From Hymenobacter volaticus (lineage in GTDB: Bacteria; Bacteroidota; Bacteroidia; Cytophagales; Hymenobacteraceae): DNA of 64,000 nt. A program made the position numbers and the translations under genes. The stretch spans positions 4,875,501-4,939,500 of the forward strand of contig NZ_CP095061.1 in NCBI RefSeq assembly GCF_022921055.1, written 5' to 3'. The notes under the pieces were generated by a model that was given only the letters and a program-made list of their open reading frames with translations, was not told the DNA's origin and did no database searches. Shown here one piece after another: positions 1 through 9,786 of the stretch (its first letter is position 1; each line of letters opens with the position of its first letter).

Positions 1-1
1 C

Positions 2-142
2 CAAGTGAAACGCTTGCAGAGCGGCAAAGGGCTACCGCCCGGCCAAGCTAAAAAGCTAAGCGCTGCTCCAGGTGGAGTGTATGTAGTGGAGGGCAAGAAC
101 AAAGGCAACAATGGTCATGGCAAAGGCCACGGCAAACACTAA
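2..142 (+). CDS. C-terminal fragment of a Gly/Lys/His-rich hypothetical protein
   Basis: An open frame enters from the left window edge and ends at TAA (140-142), giving the last 46 residues of a protein whose start lies outside the window. The tail contains the motif LPPGQAKK and then a low-complexity Gly, Asn, Lys and His run (GNNGHGKGHGKH). LPPGQAKK-type motifs are common in small secreted or envelope proteins of Cytophagales, but I cannot assign a function. The frame is followed at once by a good terminator hairpin (163-199), which supports it being a real gene end. Confidence 0.6.
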   Translation, partial: QVKRLQSGKGLPPGQAKKLSAAPGGVYVVEGKNKGNNGHGKGHGKH

Positions 143-162
143 GCTTCTTCTGCGTACGTCAA

Positions 163-199
163 TAAAAGGCCGGACTCCATTATGGAGCCCGGCCTTTTT
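163..199 (+). terminator. Rho-independent terminator
   Basis: A stem with AAAGGCCGG on the left and CCGGCCTTT on the right, plus an inner ACTCCA/TGGAG pairing, is followed by a run of T. It sits 21 bases after the stop of the gene entering from the left and before the acetyltransferase pair. Confidence 0.8.
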
Positions 200-264
200 C
201 GTGATGCCAACTGCTAAACCTGTATTTTCGAGCCAGCTTACAACGCCTATACCTTACACATTCA

Positions 265-1682
265 ATGGTATTTAGTAGTACACTGTTCCTTTTTTATTTT
301 CTGCCGGGCTTTTTGTTGCTTTATTTTCTTACTCCTGCTCGGTTCAAGAATATAGTAGCATTGGTGGCAAGTATTGCCTTCTATGCATGGGGAGGCCTCA
401 ATTTTTTGGCTCTATTTGTTGCCTCCGTTGTAGTCAATTTCTTCCTGATTCGGCTTATGGACAAAGCTGAAGGTTGGCAGAGACGCATCTATCTGACCAT
501 GAGCATCATCATTAATGTGGCGATGCTGTTTTACTTTAAGTACGCTAACTTCTTTCTGGAGAATTTCAGCGCTGTAAAAACGTCTCTAGGCGGGTCGGCA
601 CTGACATGGGAGAAGGTAGTGCTGCCGATCGGCATTTCCTTTTTCACTTTCGAAAAGCTCACCTACACCATTGACGTGTATCGCGGTGTGAATAAGCCTT
701 TGCGCAGCTTCTGGGATTTCATGCTCTACATCATGCTATTCCCGAAGATGATTGCTGGCCCCATCGTGCGCTTCCACGAAATAGCCAGTCAACTTACTGA
801 CCGCCGAGCCTTCGATACCGTCGATCATAAGTTGGCGGGGTTGTTTCGCTTTGTTATTGGTTTGTCGAAGAAGGTACTTATTGCTAACGTGTTGGGCCAA
901 GAAGCCGACCGTATTTTCGGGCTGAATCTAGAGGACGTGTCGGCACCTTTAGCGTGGCTGGGGCACTGGCGTATACCTTCCAGATATACTTCGACTTTTC
1001 AGGATACTCGGATATGGCTATTGGGTTAGGTCGAATTATGGGGTTCCAATTCCCAGAGAACTTCAACAATCCCTATGTATCGCGAAGTATCACTGAGTTT
1101 TGGCAGCGTTGGCACATCACGCTTGGTCGCTGGATGCGCGATTATCTGTATATCCCTTTGGGAGGTAACCGGGTGAAACCTAGCCGGCTTTATATCAACC
1201 TCTGGACCGTATTTATCCTCTCAGGGTTTTGGCACGGGGCGGCTTGGAACTTCATTGCATGGGGTGCTTTCCATGGTTTGTTTCTAGTGCTTGATCGGCT
1301 ATTTCTACTGCGCATTTCCAAGCGTTTGGGCGCCTTCAGCATCGTTCCTACTTTTCTAGTTACAGTAGTAGGTTGGGTGCTATTCCGCGCCGAAACATTA
1401 ACCGGAGCATTATCCTATGTGAAGCGCATGTTTAGCGGCGGTCTAGGAGAACTGCCTTACTTCAGTAACGAGTTCTGGATTACACTGGCGATAGCAATTC
1501 TTTTTGCCTTTATGGCTGCTTTGCCACGGGTGGAACGCTGGGAGGTGAGCATGCTGTTTGGCGAAAAGCTCAGCTTGCCCCGTGCAGCAAGCCTTACGCT
1601 AGCTACAGTGGCGTTGCTCATACTTAGTGCAGGCGCCATCATTGGCAATTCATTTAATCCATTTATCTATTTCCGCTTCTAG
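265..1682 (+). pseudogene. AlgI-like MBOAT O-acetyltransferase, interrupted by a one-base frameshift
   Basis: Polytopic membrane protein of the MBOAT family (AlgI/DltB type), which moves acetyl groups across the inner membrane for O-acetylation of exported polysaccharide. The N-terminal frame (from ATG 265) covers the first membrane helices and the motif PKMIAGPIVRF; the C-terminal frame (to 1682) carries IYFDFSGYSDMAIGLG, FWQRWHITL and the region FWHGAAWNFIAWG that contains the invariant MBOAT histidine. The two frames meet at 960-963: adding one G to the GGGG run joins them exactly into a protein of about 472 residues, the normal family length. No other damage is seen, so I infer a sequencing error or a very recent mutation rather than an old pseudogene. 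The AlgJ-like gene starts one base after the stop, which suggests an operon. Confidence 0.85.
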
Positions 1683-1683
1683 C

Positions 1684-3009
1684 GTGGCATCTTTATTTTC
1701 TCGCTTCGCAAAGCAGTTCTTCTTGGCAGTGCTGCTCGGGCTGTTAATCTTGCCTGCTGTGCAAGCTCGGTTTCCGTTATTCGAGATAGGGGAGCTAGGT
1801 GGGTATTTTGAGCGCGCACCCCATCCTGACTTTACTTGGCCCTCTTTGCTTGACAATAGCTACCAGCCAAATTTAGAAAGGTACGTGGAAGACCGGATTG
1901 GCTTCCGCGAACTGCTGATCCGCATTAGGAACCAGGCCGCTTATTCGTTGCTCAGAGTCAGCAAGGCCAATAAAGTGTTAGTTGGAGATGATGAAGTCTT
2001 GTTAGATGAAACGGCTATTAGAGCCTATCTGGGCCAAAACTTCAGGGGCGAGAATGTAATCCGAACCGATGTAGCCAAGTTCAAGGCAGTGCAGGACAGC
2101 TTAGCGCGACGAGGGGTTCTTTTGATTTTCGCTATTGCACCAGATAAAGCCAACTTTTATGCTGATAAATTCCCAACTTATTTCAAGCATTTGCCACGTG
2201 GAGAGAGCAACTATGTGGCTTATGCGAGAGAAATGAAATCTAGAGGTGTCAATGTCATTGACTTGGCACAAGCTTTTCGGCAGTGGAAAGACACAGCTTC
2301 GTATCCATTATTTCCACGCGGTGGCATTCACTGGAGTGGCTATGGCATCACGTTAGCAGCCGATACATTGTTCCGTTATATCGAGCAACGTGGGCATATC
2401 GATCTACCGGATTACTCCGTTGATCGGGTCGACATTAGTGATAAACTCCGGGATTCAGACAACGATGTAGCTCGTGCTATGAATTTGCTTTATGAGCCTA
2501 CACCATATAACATGGCTTATCCTAATGTCGTATTCCAAGACCCTAAACCTGGACAAGAAAAGACTGACCTGTTGCTCGTTGCTGACAGCTTCGGCTGGGG
2601 TCTCATAGGCTTTTACCCTTATCTACCCAAGTTATTTAAGGAGGACTTTCAGTTCTGGTACTACAACCAGGCGGTGGCAAAAGGTAATCCGACGGAGCCA
2701 GGAGGTGCTCCGGTAGACCGACCAGTAGACCGCAAAACTGAGATGCTGAATCATCGTGTTATTATAGTTATGTACACGCAGCACAATCTGGGTGGTTTCG
2801 ACGGGGGTTTTACTGCCGAAGCCTATAATTTACTATGCCCTTACAGTGCCGCTGATTCAAGCCGCATTCAAGCTATAAAGCAAGAACTAAAACAATCAGT
2901 GATAATTCAGGACCAACTTTGGGAAAAGGCAAATACGACCAATCAGAGCTATGACCAGTTACTTCATGAAATGGCTGTCTCGCAGTTCGAGTTAAGCAAA
3001 TTACAGTAG
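1684..3009 (+). CDS. AlgJ/AlgX-like SGNH O-acetyltransferase partner
   Basis: Predicted periplasmic partner of the MBOAT protein. A short N-terminal signal anchor (LAVLLGLLILPAVQA) is followed by the ALGX/ALGJ-type SGNH fold: an ERYVEDRIGFRE segment near residue 60, the catalytic Asp/His-type motif GGIHWSGYG near residue 218, and a Ser nucleophile region LLVADSFGWG near residue 300. About 441 residues, usual for the family. I chose GTG at 1684 because it follows the MBOAT stop by one base; an upstream ATG at 1627 would overlap the MBOAT gene by 56 bases and add residues before the hydrophobic segment. The pairing with an AlgI-like gene supports acetylation of a surface or secreted glycan; the glycan itself is unknown. 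Confidence 0.8.
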   Translation: MASLFSRFAKQFFLAVLLGLLILPAVQARFPLFEIGELGGYFERAPHPDFTWPSLLDNSYQPNLERYVEDRIGFRELLIRIRNQAAYSLLRVSKANKVLVGDDEVLLDETAIRAYLGQNFRGENVIRTDVAKFKAVQDSLARRGVLLIFAIAPDKANFYADKFPTYFKHLPRGESNYVAYAREMKSRGVNVIDLAQAFRQWKDTASYPLFPRGGIHWSGYGITLAADTLFRYIEQRGHIDLPDYSVDRVDISDKLRDSDNDVARAMNLLYEPTPYNMAYPNVVFQDPKPGQEKTDLLLVADSFGWGLIGFYPYLPKLFKEDFQFWYYNQAVAKGNPTEPGGAPVDRPVDRKTEMLNHRVIIVMYTQHNLGGFDGGFTAEAYNLLCPYSAADSSRIQAIKQELKQSVIIQDQLWEKANTTNQSYDQLLHEMAVSQFELSKLQ

Positions 3010-3185
3010 ACACTGTTGTATATGTATAAGCAAACCGCATTCGGGCAAGAAGAAAATCTGTAATAAATGTTGCTATCCTTAAGGTCTACATTACCCTTTC
3101 ATTTGCCACCGAATGAGAGGTTCAGCAAAAAGGCAACTCAGCAAATATCATTTCTCGTACTAGGTTCGCACCCACTCCCACCGCT

Positions 3186-3434
3186 ATGTCTACTTCCTAT
3201 CAACCCATCAGTTGCTCTTTTTACGACGAGCTAGAGGCCCGTGCCACCACTGGCCAGACTTGTACCCTCACCTACCGCACCGAGCCTGATACGCCACCTA
3301 GCACCTATACTGGTACAATTCAAGACCTTTTCATTAAAGACAAAGTAGAGTACCTCCGCCTCGCCGATGGTTTTGAACTACGCTTGGATGCGCTAGTGGC
3401 CGTGGATGACAAAGAGCTACGGAACTATTGCTAA
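3186..3434 (+). CDS. Rof/YaeO-like Rho-binding antiterminator family protein
   Basis: 82-residue protein. Its opening YQPISCSFYDELEARATTG matches the start of E. coli Rof (YaeO), which begins YQPINCDDYDNLELAC, and the later VEYLRLADGFELRLDALVAV matches the Rof strand EYL...ELRLDKI. Rof binds the RNA-binding face of Rho and inhibits termination. Similar short proteins are scattered through Bacteroidota, usually annotated as hypothetical. Length and the order of strands fit the small barrel fold. The gene stands alone, between the acetyltransferase pair and a strong bidirectional terminator shared with convergent asnS. Family resemblance is seen; action on Rho here is inferred. Confidence 0.6.
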   Translation: MSTSYQPISCSFYDELEARATTGQTCTLTYRTEPDTPPSTYTGTIQDLFIKDKVEYLRLADGFELRLDALVAVDDKELRNYC

Positions 3435-3437
3435 CAG

Positions 3438-3466
3438 AAAAGGCGGCCTTAGGGCCGCCTTTTTTA
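3438..3466. terminator. Bidirectional terminator between rof-like gene and asnS
   Basis: AAAAGGCGGCC and GGCCGCCTTTTTT form a short-loop GC-rich stem with A and T tracts on both sides, so it can end transcription of the Rof-like gene and of convergent asnS. Confidence 0.85.
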
Positions 3467-3485
3467 ATAAAGCAAGTCACACTTT

Positions 3486-4898
3486 TTAAAACTCGGCACT
3501 CTTCGGGAAGCGTGGGAAGGGAATAACGTCGCGGATGTTGGACATACCGGTAACAAAGAGAATGAGGCGCTCGAAGCCTAAGCCGAAGCCAGCGTGTGGC
3601 GCGGTGCCGTAGCGGCGGGTATCGAGGTACCACCACAGGTCTTCTTCAGGCACGTGCATTTCCCGCATCCGAGTGACAAGCTTCTGCAAGTCTTCCTCAC
3701 GCTGCGAGCCACCAATGATTTCGCCGATGCCGGGGAAGAGGACGTCCATAGCTCGGACGGTGCGGCCATCGTCGTCCAGCTTCATATAGAACGCCTTGAT
3801 TTCCTTAGGGTAGTTGGTTAGAATGACAGGCTTTTTGAAGTGCTTCTCCACCAGATACCGCTCGTGCTCTGACTGCAGATCGGTGCCCCAATCCACTGGA
3901 AACTCGAACTTTTGCTTAGCCGATTTCAGAATTTCAACGGCTTCGGTGTAGGTGAGGCGCTGGAACTCGTTGTCGACTACAAACTTCAGGCGGTTCAGCA
4001 GTTCCTTGTCGTACTGGTCGTTGAGGAATTGAAGGTCGTCGGCGCAGTGCTCTAGGGCGTAACGGACCAAGCTGCGGAGGAAGTCCTCGGCCAGGTCCAT
4101 GTTGTCGTGCAGGTCGTTGAAGGCCACTTCGGGCTCGATCATCCAGAACTCGGCGAGGTGGCGGGCCGTGTTGGAATTTTCGGCGCGGAAGGTGGGGCCG
4201 AACGTATAGATCTTCCCTAGGGCCATAGCGGCCAACTCGCCTTCAAGCTGCCCCGATACCGTGAGGTTGGTGGCTTTGCCGAAAAAATCTTGCTTGTAGT
4301 CCACTTGGCCGGCTTCGTCAAGCGGCGGGTTTTGCTCGGGCAGCGTGGTTACGCGGAACATCTGGCCCGCACCTTCGGCATCGGAGCCGGTGATGATGGG
4401 CGTGTGGACGTAGAAATAGCCGTTGTCGTTGAAGTACTTATGGATGGCAAAGGCCATGGCGTGCCGGATGCGCAACACCGCCCCAAACGTGTTGGTGCGG
4501 GGGCGTAAGTGCGCTATTTCCCGCAGAGCTTCCAGGGAGATGCCTTTCTGGTCGCTGCCGCGCTTCTGCAAGGGATACTCCTCTGGGTTGGTAGTGCCAA
4601 GCACTTCGATTTCCGAAGCCTGAATTTCTACCGCCTGGCCTTTGCCCTGCGAAGCCACTAACTTACCACGCACAGCTAGGCAAGAACCAGTGGTTACTTC
4701 TTTCAAATTTTCCTCCGGGAATATCTCGGCATCGGCTACCACCTGAATAGTGTGGATGGTGGAGCCGTCGTTGAGGGCAATGAATTGCACGTATTTGTTG
4801 CCGCGGCGGGTGCGCACCCAGCCACGTACTAGCACTTCACGGTCCAGGTCGGTGCTGCGGAGCAGATCCTGTACGCTGGTCTTTCGGAGGTCGGACAT
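3486..4898 (-). CDS. asnS: asparaginyl-tRNA synthetase
   Basis: Class IIb aminoacyl-tRNA synthetase charging tRNA-Asn with asparagine. An N-terminal OB-fold anticodon-binding domain (about residues 15-110, with [14 protein letters not shown]) precedes the catalytic core. Motif 2 is around [18 protein letters not shown] and motif 3 is [15 protein letters not shown]; the ending [11 protein letters not shown] is typical of AsnRS and AspRS. At 470 residues it has normal AsnRS length. The ATG at 4898 is preceded at suitable distance by a candidate promoter. It is transcribed convergently to the Rof-like gene and divergently from rpoN. Confidence 0.97.
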   Translation of the reverse strand: MSDLRKTSVQDLLRSTDLDREVLVRGWVRTRRGNKYVQFIALNDGSTIHTIQVVADAEIFPEENLKEVTTGSCLAVRGKLVASQGKGQAVEIQASEIEVLGTTNPEEYPLQKRGSDQKGISLEALREIAHLRPRTNTFGAVLRIRHAMAFAIHKYFNDNGYFYVHTPIITGSDAEGAGQMFRVTTLPEQNPPLDEAGQVDYKQDFFGKATNLTVSGQLEGELAAMALGKIYTFGPTFRAENSNTARHLAEFWMIEPEVAFNDLHDNMDLAEDFLRSLVRYALEHCADDLQFLNDQYDKELLNRLKFVVDNEFQRLTYTEAVEILKSAKQKFEFPVDWGTDLQSEHERYLVEKHFKKPVILTNYPKEIKAFYMKLDDDGRTVRAMDVLFPGIGEIIGGSQREEDLQKLVTRMREMHVPEEDLWWYLDTRRYGTAPHAGFGLGFERLILFVTGMSNIRDVIPFPRFPKSAEF

Positions 4899-4940
4899 TG
4901 AAACGTTACTTCTCGGGGTTGATACTCGGTATAGAATCGG

Positions 4941-4971
4941 TAAAGGTAGGACTTTTGAAAAGGCAGTGAAA
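4941..4971 (-). promoter_or_regulatory. candidate promoter of asnS
   Basis: Read on the minus strand: TTTC, 19 bases, TACCTTTA. The Bacteroidota consensus is TTTG, about 17-20 bases, TAnnTTTG. The predicted start of transcription is some 35 bases before the asnS ATG. Only one mismatch in each element. Confidence 0.45.
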
Positions 4972-5213
4972 TCCTTCTAAAGAAGTAGCCTGCGAGTTCA
5001 ATTAACTGGTCTGGGCATTCGTCTCATCCTAGTGGTAGTGTCTACTTCATTCAGTTAATAAGCAAGACCTTTTTAAACCTGTAAACGCCTGAAATTGGCT
5101 ACGCCCTATTTATCCTTGCTTCCATCTTATTGTTGAGTATTTAAGCAGATTATTTGTTTGCGACGACTATGATCAGCCCAACATTTTACCTGAAACGCAA
5201 GTACAGAAAGGCC

Positions 5214-5221
5214 TATATTTG
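5214..5221 (+). promoter_or_regulatory. candidate -7 element of rpoN
   Basis: TATATTTG is a perfect match to the Bacteroidota -7 consensus TAnnTTTG and lies 50 bases before the rpoN ATG. No good -33 TTTG is visible at the standard spacing, so the call is tentative. Confidence 0.35.
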
Positions 5222-5271
5222 ACCTAACCGCCTCCGTTTCCATCCTAACAGGGCGTACGAGTTTTTTGAGT

Positions 5272-6861
5272 ATGCAAAGACTGGACATGAAGCAGCTTCT
5301 CTCGCAGAAGCTGTCGCCCCAACAGATACAATTCATTAAGCTGCTGCAAATTCCGACGGCGGAGCTGGAAGCCCGCATCAAGGAAGAGCTGGAAGCTAAC
5401 CCTGCTTTGGAGGAAGGCGACGATGCCGACGACGAAGTAGAAGATCAAGAGCGTGATGACGACTCGGCTGATGAAGCTGATGATTTCGACGACCCCGATG
5501 CCGAGTTTGATAATCCAGACAACACACTGGACGAGGACTTCGACAACGACAACCAAATCGAAGAGCAACCGGAAATAGATTTGTCTGCCAAGGACGAGCC
5601 CACAGAGCAAACCGAAACCAGCAACGACGACCTCGACCTGAGCGACTACCTCAACGACGACGAAATAGCGGGTTACAAGATGCAGGGCGACGGCCCGGGC
5701 GAAGACGAAGACGACCGGGAAATGCCCCTGGCCGATACCAGCGGTTCCCTTATCGACAGCTTGATCGACCAGCTAGGTTTTGCCGACCTTGATGAAAAAC
5801 AGGAAGCCATTGGACGCCAGCTGGTTGGCTCCATCGACAACGACGGCTACATTCGCCGCGACTTATCGGCTATTGCTAACGACTTGGCTTTCTCGCAGAA
5901 CATCGAAGCTTCAGTGCAAGAAATTGAAGCGGTACTGCACTTGGTACAAAGCTTCGATCCACCGGGCATTGGCGCACGAGACTTGCAGGAATGTCTACTG
6001 CTGCAACTCGAGCGCCGTCCGCAGGACGAAGCAACCGAGCACGCCGAACGGATTCTGAACGAGATGTTCGATGAGTTCACCAAGAAGCATTATCAACGCA
6101 TTCAGCAGCGGCTGGACCTAGAAGACGACGAACTCAAGGATGCTATTGCGCTCATTCTGAAGCTGAACCCCAAGCCCGGCGGCAGTGGTCCGGTAGGCGG
6201 CGGCAAGGTGCAATACGTCATTCCTGACTTTATCCTGACCAACGACAACGGCGTATTCAACCTCACGCTCAACTCGCGTAATGCCCCCGATTTGCGGGTA
6301 TCTCCGGCGTACACAGAAATGTTCCGGGCTTACGATAAAGGCGCCAAGAAAGACAAGAAGCTAAAGGAGGCCGTCACGTTTGTAAAGCAAAAGCTGGATT
6401 CGGCCAAGTGGTTTATTGATGCCATCCGGCAGCGCCAGAACACGTTGCTCCGGACCATGGATGCCATTGTGCGCTACCAGCGGGAATTCTTTCAAGAGGG
6501 CGACGAAAGTAAGTTACGTCCTATGATTCTGAAGGATATTGCGCAGGAAATCAATATGGATATCAGTACCGTGAGCCGGGTAGCCAACTCGAAATCGGTG
6601 CAAACAGAGTTCGGCATTTACCCCCTCAAGTATTTCTTCTCCGAAGGCATTGCCACCGACTCAGGCGAAGATGCATCGAGCCGAGAGGTGAAGCACATTC
6701 TGAAGGAAATTATCGAAGGCGAGAAGAAAGACCGTCCTCTCTCCGACGATAAGCTGGAAAAGATGCTTAACGCCCGCGGCTACAATATTGCTCGCCGCAC
6801 AGTCGCCAAATACCGCGAACAGCTGAACATTCCGGTGGCTCGCCTGCGTAAGGAGCTGTAA
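5272..6861 (+). CDS. rpoN: RNA polymerase sigma-54 factor RpoN
   Basis: Alternative sigma factor that recognises -24/-12 promoters and needs an AAA+ activator. Region I (about residues 5-50, LSQKLSPQQIQFIKLLQ) is Gln/Leu-rich and contacts activator and core. It is followed by an unusually long acidic region II (about residues 50-150, dense in Asp and Glu). The core-binding domain follows (LGFADLDEKQEAIGRQL, then LQSFDPPGIGARDLQE), then the helix-turn-helix (DIAQEINMDISTVSRVANSK), and the RpoN box ARRTVAKYRE sits near residues 507-516. I prefer ATG 5272 (529 residues) over TTG 5266 two codons earlier. It appears monocistronic, with a terminator at 6908-6942. Confidence 0.96.
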   Translation: MQRLDMKQLLSQKLSPQQIQFIKLLQIPTAELEARIKEELEANPALEEGDDADDEVEDQERDDDSADEADDFDDPDAEFDNPDNTLDEDFDNDNQIEEQPEIDLSAKDEPTEQTETSNDDLDLSDYLNDDEIAGYKMQGDGPGEDEDDREMPLADTSGSLIDSLIDQLGFADLDEKQEAIGRQLVGSIDNDGYIRRDLSAIANDLAFSQNIEASVQEIEAVLHLVQSFDPPGIGARDLQECLLLQLERRPQDEATEHAERILNEMFDEFTKKHYQRIQQRLDLEDDELKDAIALILKLNPKPGGSGPVGGGKVQYVIPDFILTNDNGVFNLTLNSRNAPDLRVSPAYTEMFRAYDKGAKKDKKLKEAVTFVKQKLDSAKWFIDAIRQRQNTLLRTMDAIVRYQREFFQEGDESKLRPMILKDIAQEINMDISTVSRVANSKSVQTEFGIYPLKYFFSEGIATDSGEDASSREVKHILKEIIEGEKKDRPLSDDKLEKMLNARGYNIARRTVAKYREQLNIPVARLRKEL

Positions 6862-6907
6862 AAACCCTATTTTTCAATTTCGTTCACTTGAGCTACATGC
6901 TGAAGCT

Positions 6908-6942
6908 AAAAAGACCCGAAGCAAACTGCTTCGGGTCTTTTT
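6908..6942. terminator. Bidirectional terminator between rpoN and BNR gene
   Basis: AAAAAGACCCGAAGCA and TGCTTCGGGTCTTTTT form a strong stem with a tiny loop and A/T tracts on both flanks, serving convergent rpoN and the BNR-repeat gene. Confidence 0.9.
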
Positions 6943-6960
6943 ATGGTGATATACAGTCTC

Positions 6961-9633
6961 TTACTGCTTCACCACGCGTTGGGTAGCGGTTTGACCGTTG
7001 CCTTTCACTTGCAAAATGTAGGCACCAGAAGCTAAGGTAGCCGGCGGCTGTACGTCAAGCTGTTGCGCGGCGGCGCGGGCCGTGATGCGGTGCACTACCC
7101 GGCCCTGCATGTTGGTAAGGGTAAGCACGGTACCGGCCGCAGCCGGGCGGTCCAGTTCCACACTTAGCTTCTCACGAAATGGGTTAGGATACGCATTGCG
7201 CACGAAGCCGTTGGCGGCTACCGCCGCGCCGCGAGTGCTGAGTACGCGTAGCGCATCGGTGGTGTAGAGGCCACGACCGTGGGTGGCGGCCGCCACTTGC
7301 TTGTCAGAAGTTCGCATGCGTAGCATATCCACCCGAACGTTGGCGAGGCCATTGTTGGCAGGCTGCCAGCTTACGGTGCTAGCGGCAAGGTTGTCGGTGG
7401 CCCACACGCCCAGTTCGGTGGCCAGCATGATCCGGGTACCGTCGGCGGGGTCGAATAAAGCCCACCGGACAGGCATGTCAGGTAGATTGCCTTCTACATT
7501 GCGCCACGCCGTGCCGCCGTTGGTGGTTTCCCACACGCTAGTCACGCCATAGTTGGAGTACGTCACAACTAAATGTTGCTCATTGTTGCGGTCTACGGCT
7601 ACACAAGACACGGAGCCCGGGGCTGGGCTAGCTGCCGGCACCCGAATCTCCGTAATAACTGGTGCCCGCGGCGCCACATTCAGCGTGGAGTCAATGCGTA
7701 ACACCTTACCCGAGTTGGTACCCACATAGATGCGGTTGGCAACGCCCGGCGACACGGTGACGTGCGTAACGGTACCAGCGCCTGGCAATGGCACCGCAGT
7801 AGCCGTAGTACCCGCCGTAGTGGTAGCGTTTAGCCAGCGAAACATCTGGTTGGCACCGTAGCCGCCGTACATGGTGTTGGAGCGGCTATCGTAGTCGGTA
7901 GGGTTGATGAAGGACCCAAGCGTGGCGCTGATATTATGATTGGAGAAGCTTGTCCCGCCGTTGGTTGAGCGGCGGTACTGTGAGTACACATAGCTTGTAA
8001 ACTGGAACTGAGGTTCGTCTTCGTCGATAAAGCAGAAAGCTCCGTCGCCGCCCGTGGCCGTGGTGGTGCCCACTACGCCAACCCCATTGAAGAGCTGCGT
8101 GCCGTTGTCTTGCGAGCCAGCTAAGAAGTAGTTTACGTTGGTAGGGTGCACTGCAACAGCGTAGAATTGGGTGATGTTCAGGCCTTCTACGCGCGTGCTA
8201 AAGACGGGAAGAGCCGGAGTTTCCACCGACGCATTCATCGTCACGGATACACCGCCGTCATTACCAAAATAGCAGATATCGGGTGTAGCGAAGGCAATGG
8301 CATGGTGGTCGGCGTGCAGATAGCCTGCCGAGGTACGAGCCGCCGTCCAGTTCGACACCTTCGTCCAGATAACCGGATCATCGGCCGCCGTGGTGGAACG
8401 GAACACGTCCAAGCCACCCACATAAATCAGGTCGGGGTTGGTAGGCGATACGCCGGCCAGCAGGTCGTACCAGGCCTGGCTGCTAGCTAGCGCAGTGGCA
8501 TTGCCTCCGGGCAAGGTCATGGTTACCCAGGTGTCGCCACCATCGTCGGAGCGGTACAGATTAAGTACTCCGCCCGTGCTGGAGCTCTCCATGATGGCGT
8601 ACACCCGCCTAGCCCGACTTGGTGCACAAGCCAACTCGATGCGTTCGTAGCCGGTAGTAGGTAGGCCGGAATTTGCCAGTGTGTTGAGCTTAATCCAGGA
8701 ATTGGCGTCGCCGGAGGGCGAACGATAAATACCATCTGTCTGCCCCGCTCCGATGCCAGCCGTAGCGAACAGCGTCCCGTTGGCCGAAATCTCGATATCG
8801 GCAATGCGGTCGAGCACTGCTCCTACCCCAGCACCTAGCACTTTCGTCCAGGTGGAACCGCCATTGGAGCTGCGAAACAAGCCAGCGCGGGTGCCCGCGT
8901 ACAAGTCGCCTGTGGTAGGGTGAACCAGCAGCTTCTGAATGTACTGAAAGTTTATGCCGGTGGTGCTGGATAGTTGCTCCCAGGTCTGACCGTGGTTGCT
9001 GCTCTTCCAAATACCTTCTCCCCGAATGGCATCGGCGTTCGTGAATCCTTCGCCCGTACCGAAATACATGATATCGGCGTTGCGAGGGTCCGCTGCCAAT
9101 GCAGTAATAGCCAGGTTGGAAAAGAAATTGTCTACACTTTGCCAAGTAGCGTTCGGATCGAGGCCCTTGGTGGTTTTCCAGAGGCCACCACCCACCGAGC
9201 CGCACCACACGGTGTTGCCGCTAGGATCGGCGGCATCTACGAGTAGTGCACGCGTGCGGCCACCCACGTTAGCTGGCCCACGTTCTGCCCATTGGGTTAG
9301 TGTAAGGCTGCCAGAGGTAGGTCGTTGGTTGGCACGCTCGGCTAATAATCGTTGGGCATATTTCTGGGCCAACACCAACCGTTCACGCGGCACGGTACCA
9401 GTAGCAGGGTCCATGGTTAGGGCCACTTCTTGTTCGATTGCCAAATCTGGCCGATCTTCCCTATCCCGGTCTTCCTCTTCCTCCTCTTCAAACTCCCGCT
9501 CCTCGCGCAATTCTTGCGACAAGCCGGTTTTGTTAGGTTGATGCTGCCACCACCAGGTGCCACCTGCAAGGGTGCCGGCCGTAGCTAATCCAAGTAAAAG
9601 TTGCCGCCCACGGGGGCCCAATATTGTACCCAT
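6961..9633 (-). CDS. secreted BNR/sortilin-type beta-propeller protein with T9SS sorting domain
   Basis: About 890 residues. After ATG 9633 comes a hydrophobic export segment (QLLLGLATAGTLAGGTWWW), then a highly acidic stretch near residues 45-65 (REFEEEEEEDRDRED). The body is a series of BNR/VPS10-like propeller blades with repeated S(N/D)(H/G)G.TW motifs (SSNHGQTWEQL, SSNGGSTWTKV, SDDGGDTWVTM, TTNGGTAWRNV). The last 80 residues are a Por secretion tail (NAYPNPFREKLSVEL, then LASGAYILQVKGNGQT) that directs export through the type IX system and surface attachment. A GTG at 9693 would add 20 residues ahead of the signal and is less likely. Such proteins are often annotated as glycosyl hydrolases, but no catalytic residues can be assigned; a binding or structural role is equally possible. 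Confidence 0.88.
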   Translation of the reverse strand: MGTILGPRGRQLLLGLATAGTLAGGTWWWQHQPNKTGLSQELREEREFEEEEEEDRDREDRPDLAIEQEVALTMDPATGTVPRERLVLAQKYAQRLLAERANQRPTSGSLTLTQWAERGPANVGGRTRALLVDAADPSGNTVWCGSVGGGLWKTTKGLDPNATWQSVDNFFSNLAITALAADPRNADIMYFGTGEGFTNADAIRGEGIWKSSNHGQTWEQLSSTTGINFQYIQKLLVHPTTGDLYAGTRAGLFRSSNGGSTWTKVLGAGVGAVLDRIADIEISANGTLFATAGIGAGQTDGIYRSPSGDANSWIKLNTLANSGLPTTGYERIELACAPSRARRVYAIMESSSTGGVLNLYRSDDGGDTWVTMTLPGGNATALASSQAWYDLLAGVSPTNPDLIYVGGLDVFRSTTAADDPVIWTKVSNWTAARTSAGYLHADHHAIAFATPDICYFGNDGGVSVTMNASVETPALPVFSTRVEGLNITQFYAVAVHPTNVNYFLAGSQDNGTQLFNGVGVVGTTTATGGDGAFCFIDEDEPQFQFTSYVYSQYRRSTNGGTSFSNHNISATLGSFINPTDYDSRSNTMYGGYGANQMFRWLNATTTAGTTATAVPLPGAGTVTHVTVSPGVANRIYVGTNSGKVLRIDSTLNVAPRAPVITEIRVPAASPAPGSVSCVAVDRNNEQHLVVTYSNYGVTSVWETTNGGTAWRNVEGNLPDMPVRWALFDPADGTRIMLATELGVWATDNLAASTVSWQPANNGLANVRVDMLRMRTSDKQVAAATHGRGLYTTDALRVLSTRGAAVAANGFVRNAYPNPFREKLSVELDRPAAAGTVLTLTNMQGRVVHRITARAAAQQLDVQPPATLASGAYILQVKGNGQTATQRVVKQ

Positions 9634-9786
9634 TATATCATAAAATGAAGTGAAAATCTGCTCTAACAGGGATACAGCACACGCCGTACGCACGAGGTTG
9701 CTAAAGATAGTACAAGCCGCTACAAAAGCCAGTTGGTTTAGTAGCTTTGATTGTCATTCCCAGCTTACTAGGGTCCTACTCATTCC

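Larger units (their letters stand above)
4899..5271. other. Divergent promoter region between asnS and rpoN
   Basis: 373 bases without a convincing gene. It holds the upstream regions of two divergent housekeeping genes. Candidate promoter elements are listed separately. No tRNA, riboswitch or repeat was recognised. Confidence 0.7.

Noticed and set aside
1627-1683. Earlier ATG for the AlgJ-like gene
   Set aside because: It would overlap the MBOAT coding region by 56 bases and puts unrelated residues ahead of the signal anchor.
5780-6058. Alternative-frame readings inside rpoN
   Set aside because: They lie wholly within the strongly conserved rpoN frame and have no motifs of their own.
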